DNA from: Jackrogersella multiformis
Lineage: Eukaryota; Ascomycota; Sordariomycetes; Xylariales; Hypoxylaceae
Length of the DNA: 64,000 bases
Direction of reading: 5' to 3'
NCBI GenBank assembly: GCA_902806575.1
Contig: CADCXD010000008.1
Location: 744,001 to 808,000, forward strand
Below the pieces are notes generated by a model. It was not told the origin of the DNA. It ran no database searches and worked only from the letters and a program-made list of their open reading frames with translations. Positions 61,487 to 64,000 of this stretch are shown one piece after another. Within the stretch, counting starts at the first letter, position 1, and each line of letters opens with the position of its first letter. Both the position numbers and the translations under genes were made by a program.

Positions 61487-62892
61487 TATGTACTCAACCT
61501 AGATACAGAACCGGACTGCCTTAGGTACCTAGTATTACAAATACAGCGAACCTGAAAATGTCTAATAAGAGTCTAATATTATATTGATGAACAACATATG
61601 TTCGTTGAATGGGTTTATGATACCATATTAGAAGTAATTATGAACGATTTATAAACATATATTCTCATTTTAGCATAGCAAGAGGCGGCGGGAGCGACGG
61701 GGTTTTCGGAAATGTCGCAATGGGGAGACGCCCTACCTGTATCGCGCATATTGCTGTTGGTTCGCTTACCGTTTGAAGATACACCCTCCTGCGTGGGTAC
61801 CCAGTTAAGCCTCTACTGAATAGGTGACCAATAAGCGCACACATTTTTGATAAATGTCGATTATTCTGTGTACGGTGGAGGTAATAGACAAGAGCTGTAC
61901 GTACGAATCACCGAATCATAAAACGAATCCGAGTGGCATTTCCAAGCTGCTGGGATGGATCCCTTGATCGGCCGGTTGCATTAGGGGCTTCTGGTAGGGA
62001 AAATAGTCAGCCAGCCAGCTAAACTGCTACCTAGATACATGTTGGCATTTTGCTTTTTGAAATTTTGCATCAATGTAGTCATGATCATCGCATCGCAGTT
62101 ATTCCCTGATTTGCCCATAAGTTTCATCAACCCCTAAATAGTAAAGTGTCAGTTAGCGTGAAATGCATATCTCAAATATCTGATAGATTCCTCGCACTTT
62201 AAGCGCCTTGAGGAGTTCACGATGGAAAAGCTATTCACGTCACAACCAAACACGTATCAACACCATCATGACGTGTATATCTTCAGAAGAAGCCCTACAT
62301 TTACATATAAGACTTAAAGAAAGATATGGCGTTTATCCTTATAATATTAAGCTATGTTTCGGCTAAAGGTTTGGTAGTACGCACTATCTTTAGGGCGTTA
62401 ACAGGGAGCTATTTTAGATAACCTACTAGCGTTCGATCTGCAGTCATCGTTGTAAGGTACTCTACGGGTCTTATTACGTTTCTGTTACGGTTTAGTTAGG
62501 CCAACCCCTAGCTACTCTATATGAGCTTTTCTACCTACCTATTCTGTAACGAATTTATGCAGATGCGTGTTGCTGGTTTGGTGGAATCTGCTTGTTACCA
62601 TGAGAAAATGGCAACCGAGGCATCGTCGGGTTTCCCCATCGGCCACACATACCTAGTATTCATGTTTCATTCATCTGGTTTACACCACTGATCAATTGGC
62701 GTTCATGCACGCTTGAATGCCGAAATTGCTTATCTTGACCACAAATCACCAACTAGGTAATATGCAGGAATACATACACGGAGGCTTTTCCGGAGTGAGC
62801 TGGAGTGAGCTAAGGCACACCATGTCTTAGCTCGAGCATTATCATTGGCGGGATGGAAATATTGACTACCGAAAGAAAAGCCCCTAAGAATC
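61487..62892. other. Intergenic spacer
   Basis: AT-rich; includes a small tandem GGAGTGAGCT at 62793-62812. No gene seen; short frame 62730-62936 only overlaps the next gene's end. Confidence 0.5.
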
Positions 62893-64000
62893 CTACGAAG
62901 ACGGCGCGACGCCATCCCCTTGAGTATTCTCGCCACTATCCTTCGTCATCTCCCATCCGCGATTCCGATACTTCTTCGGCCAGATGCCGCAGCGCCCGGG
63001 CGCCATGATGCCGTTGGGGTCTAGCGCGTCCTTGAGCTTCTCGTGGAACTTCAGCAGCGCGCCGTCGTTCCAGTTGTACGTCCCAGCGACCTGGTCCATC
63101 AGCACCAGATGCGTCCTGTACTCGCCGTAGCCGCAAGCCGCCGCGTCATCCACCAGGTGCCGCAGGCAGTCCAGCACATCCCTGCGGCGGCTGGGGTCCG
63201 CGCGGTCGTACACGAGCTCGACGATCAGGTGCATCTCGCGCAGGCCGACGCAGAACGCCGGAAACAGGTCGATGCCGAACTCCGCGTGCCGCCGCTTGGC
63301 CAGGTCGTACAGCTTCTTCGCGTCGGCGCCGCGGATTGGGCTGACGGGCGAGAAGGCGATGTGGGCGCCGTTGGGCATCCAGTTGACCCAGCGCAGCTCG
63401 TCCATCTCGGGAACCCCCGAGGCGATGCGGTCCCGCGCCCAGAAGTACTCGTCTTCGGGCAGGGTCTTCGGGTCGAGCCGGCGGGCGCCGGGGACCTTCT
63501 TGAACTCGGCGTCGATGATGGAAAGCTTGTACTGGCGGATGTGCGGCGGCCCGTATGACATTCCGTAGTAAACCCACGTGTGGTCGCCCATCGGGAGAGT
63601 GGCAGCAACGGCGTGGACTACATCGCCCGGGATCGTACCCTCGCCCTTGTAGTAGTCAGTACGCGGTCTGCCGCGCACCGCGATCATTTGCGTGACATGG
63701 CGCAGCTGCGCAACGTTCTCTAAAATGTTGCCAATCCGAAGCGGGCGAATGATCTCGATCTAATAGCAAATCTATTTAGCGTTCTGCCATTAAAGTCACC
63801 TTGGCTTATTATATTTACCAACTGCTCAAGATCTTCTTCCTTCTGAAAGGTATAACTCTGTTAAATGTAAGGTCAGCATTTCTAGTATCTATATTGGCTA
63901 ATATCATTCAAGTCTTACAAAGCTCTCATAGCCACCCGGATTGGGCATCAGCGTCATGCCCATCTTTGTCACAATACCAAAGTTAGACTGCGAGAAGATT
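62893..64000 (-). CDS. VAO-type FAD-linked oxidase, 5' part beyond the window
   Basis: C-terminal portion of a vanillyl-alcohol oxidase / 4-cresol dehydrogenase type flavoprotein. Visible exons are 63919-64000 (continues outside), 63819-63857 and 62893-63759; all junctions are phase 0. The edge exon carries FSQSNFGIVTKMGMTLMPNP, the end of the FAD-binding domain. The last exon has the cap domain with LRIGNILENVAQLRH, WVNWMPNGAHIAFSPVSPI, VGLREMHLIVELVYD and the C-terminal FAD-contact segment DPNGIMAPGRCGIWP. These enzymes oxidise para-substituted phenols such as vanillyl alcohol, producing H2O2. The N-terminal part, including any FAD-linking His, is outside the window. Last exon is GC-rich. 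Confidence 0.9.

Noticed and set aside
1..64000. CRISPR array, rRNA genes or plasmid/phage origin
   Set aside because: No spaced direct repeats, rRNA-like sequence or prokaryotic signals were seen; gene structure is fungal.

Overview
The window is nuclear DNA of a filamentous ascomycete (Pezizomycotina, probably a Sordariomycete; class-level placement is inference). The support is: many short GT-AG introns of about 50-120 nt with CTAAC/CTGAC-type branch sites; fungus-restricted families (Zn(II)2Cys6 regulator, FunK1 kinase, Fig1, RTA1, fungal rhodopsin-like receptor, CSC1/DUF221 channel, DUF1996); long AT-rich gene-poor spacers; and a decayed gene whose stop codons look like repeat-induced point mutation (RIP). 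Exon models were built by hand from reading-frame phase, splice signals and family motifs; all coding models sum to whole codons.

Layout. 1-8 kb: a Zn-cluster regulator with an N-terminal coiled coil (113-2476), a repeat-rich spacer with a tRNA-like relic and a CA/TA microsatellite, and an RNase H-domain gene probably domesticated from a retroelement (5152-6585). 8-13 kb: a single-exon UvrD-type helicase fused to a PD-(D/E)XK nuclease with a mitochondrial-type N-terminus (8063-10225), and a secreted S33/TAP-like peptidase (minus strand, 10835-12889). 13-28.4 kb: a CSC1-like channel (13872-16798), a secreted protein of about 2,560 residues with five tandem pectin methylesterase domains (18556-26350), and a GNAT acetyltransferase (27649-28390). 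30-43 kb: a GH47 alpha-mannosidase (29996-33190), a perfect-length hairpin, an amino-acid permease (34598-36385), a Cys-rich orphan (36846-37607), Fig1 (38839-39772) and a secreted dienelactone hydrolase (41564-42528). 43-64 kb: a DUF1996 secreted protein (45162-46309), a FunK1 kinase pseudogene with seven in-frame premature stops (46575-49059), a nuclear-type orphan (51293-52171), a rhodopsin-like receptor (52741-54206), an RTA1 protein (57552-58750), a cytochrome P450 (59598-61486) and a vanillyl-alcohol-oxidase-type flavoprotein cut by the right edge (62893-64000).

The genes are not an obvious single pathway. There is a loose secretory/plant-polymer theme (pectin esterases, S33 peptidase, dienelactone hydrolase, DUF1996, GH47 glycan trimming) and an aromatic/xenobiotic pair at the right end (P450 and VAO-type oxidase, with RTA1 nearby). 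The most unusual items are the helicase-nuclease fusion with its internal GC step, the five-domain esterase whose first two domains have lost catalytic residues, and the nonsense-only FunK1 pseudogene. A TACCTAGGTA-like palindromic repeat is scattered through most spacers.
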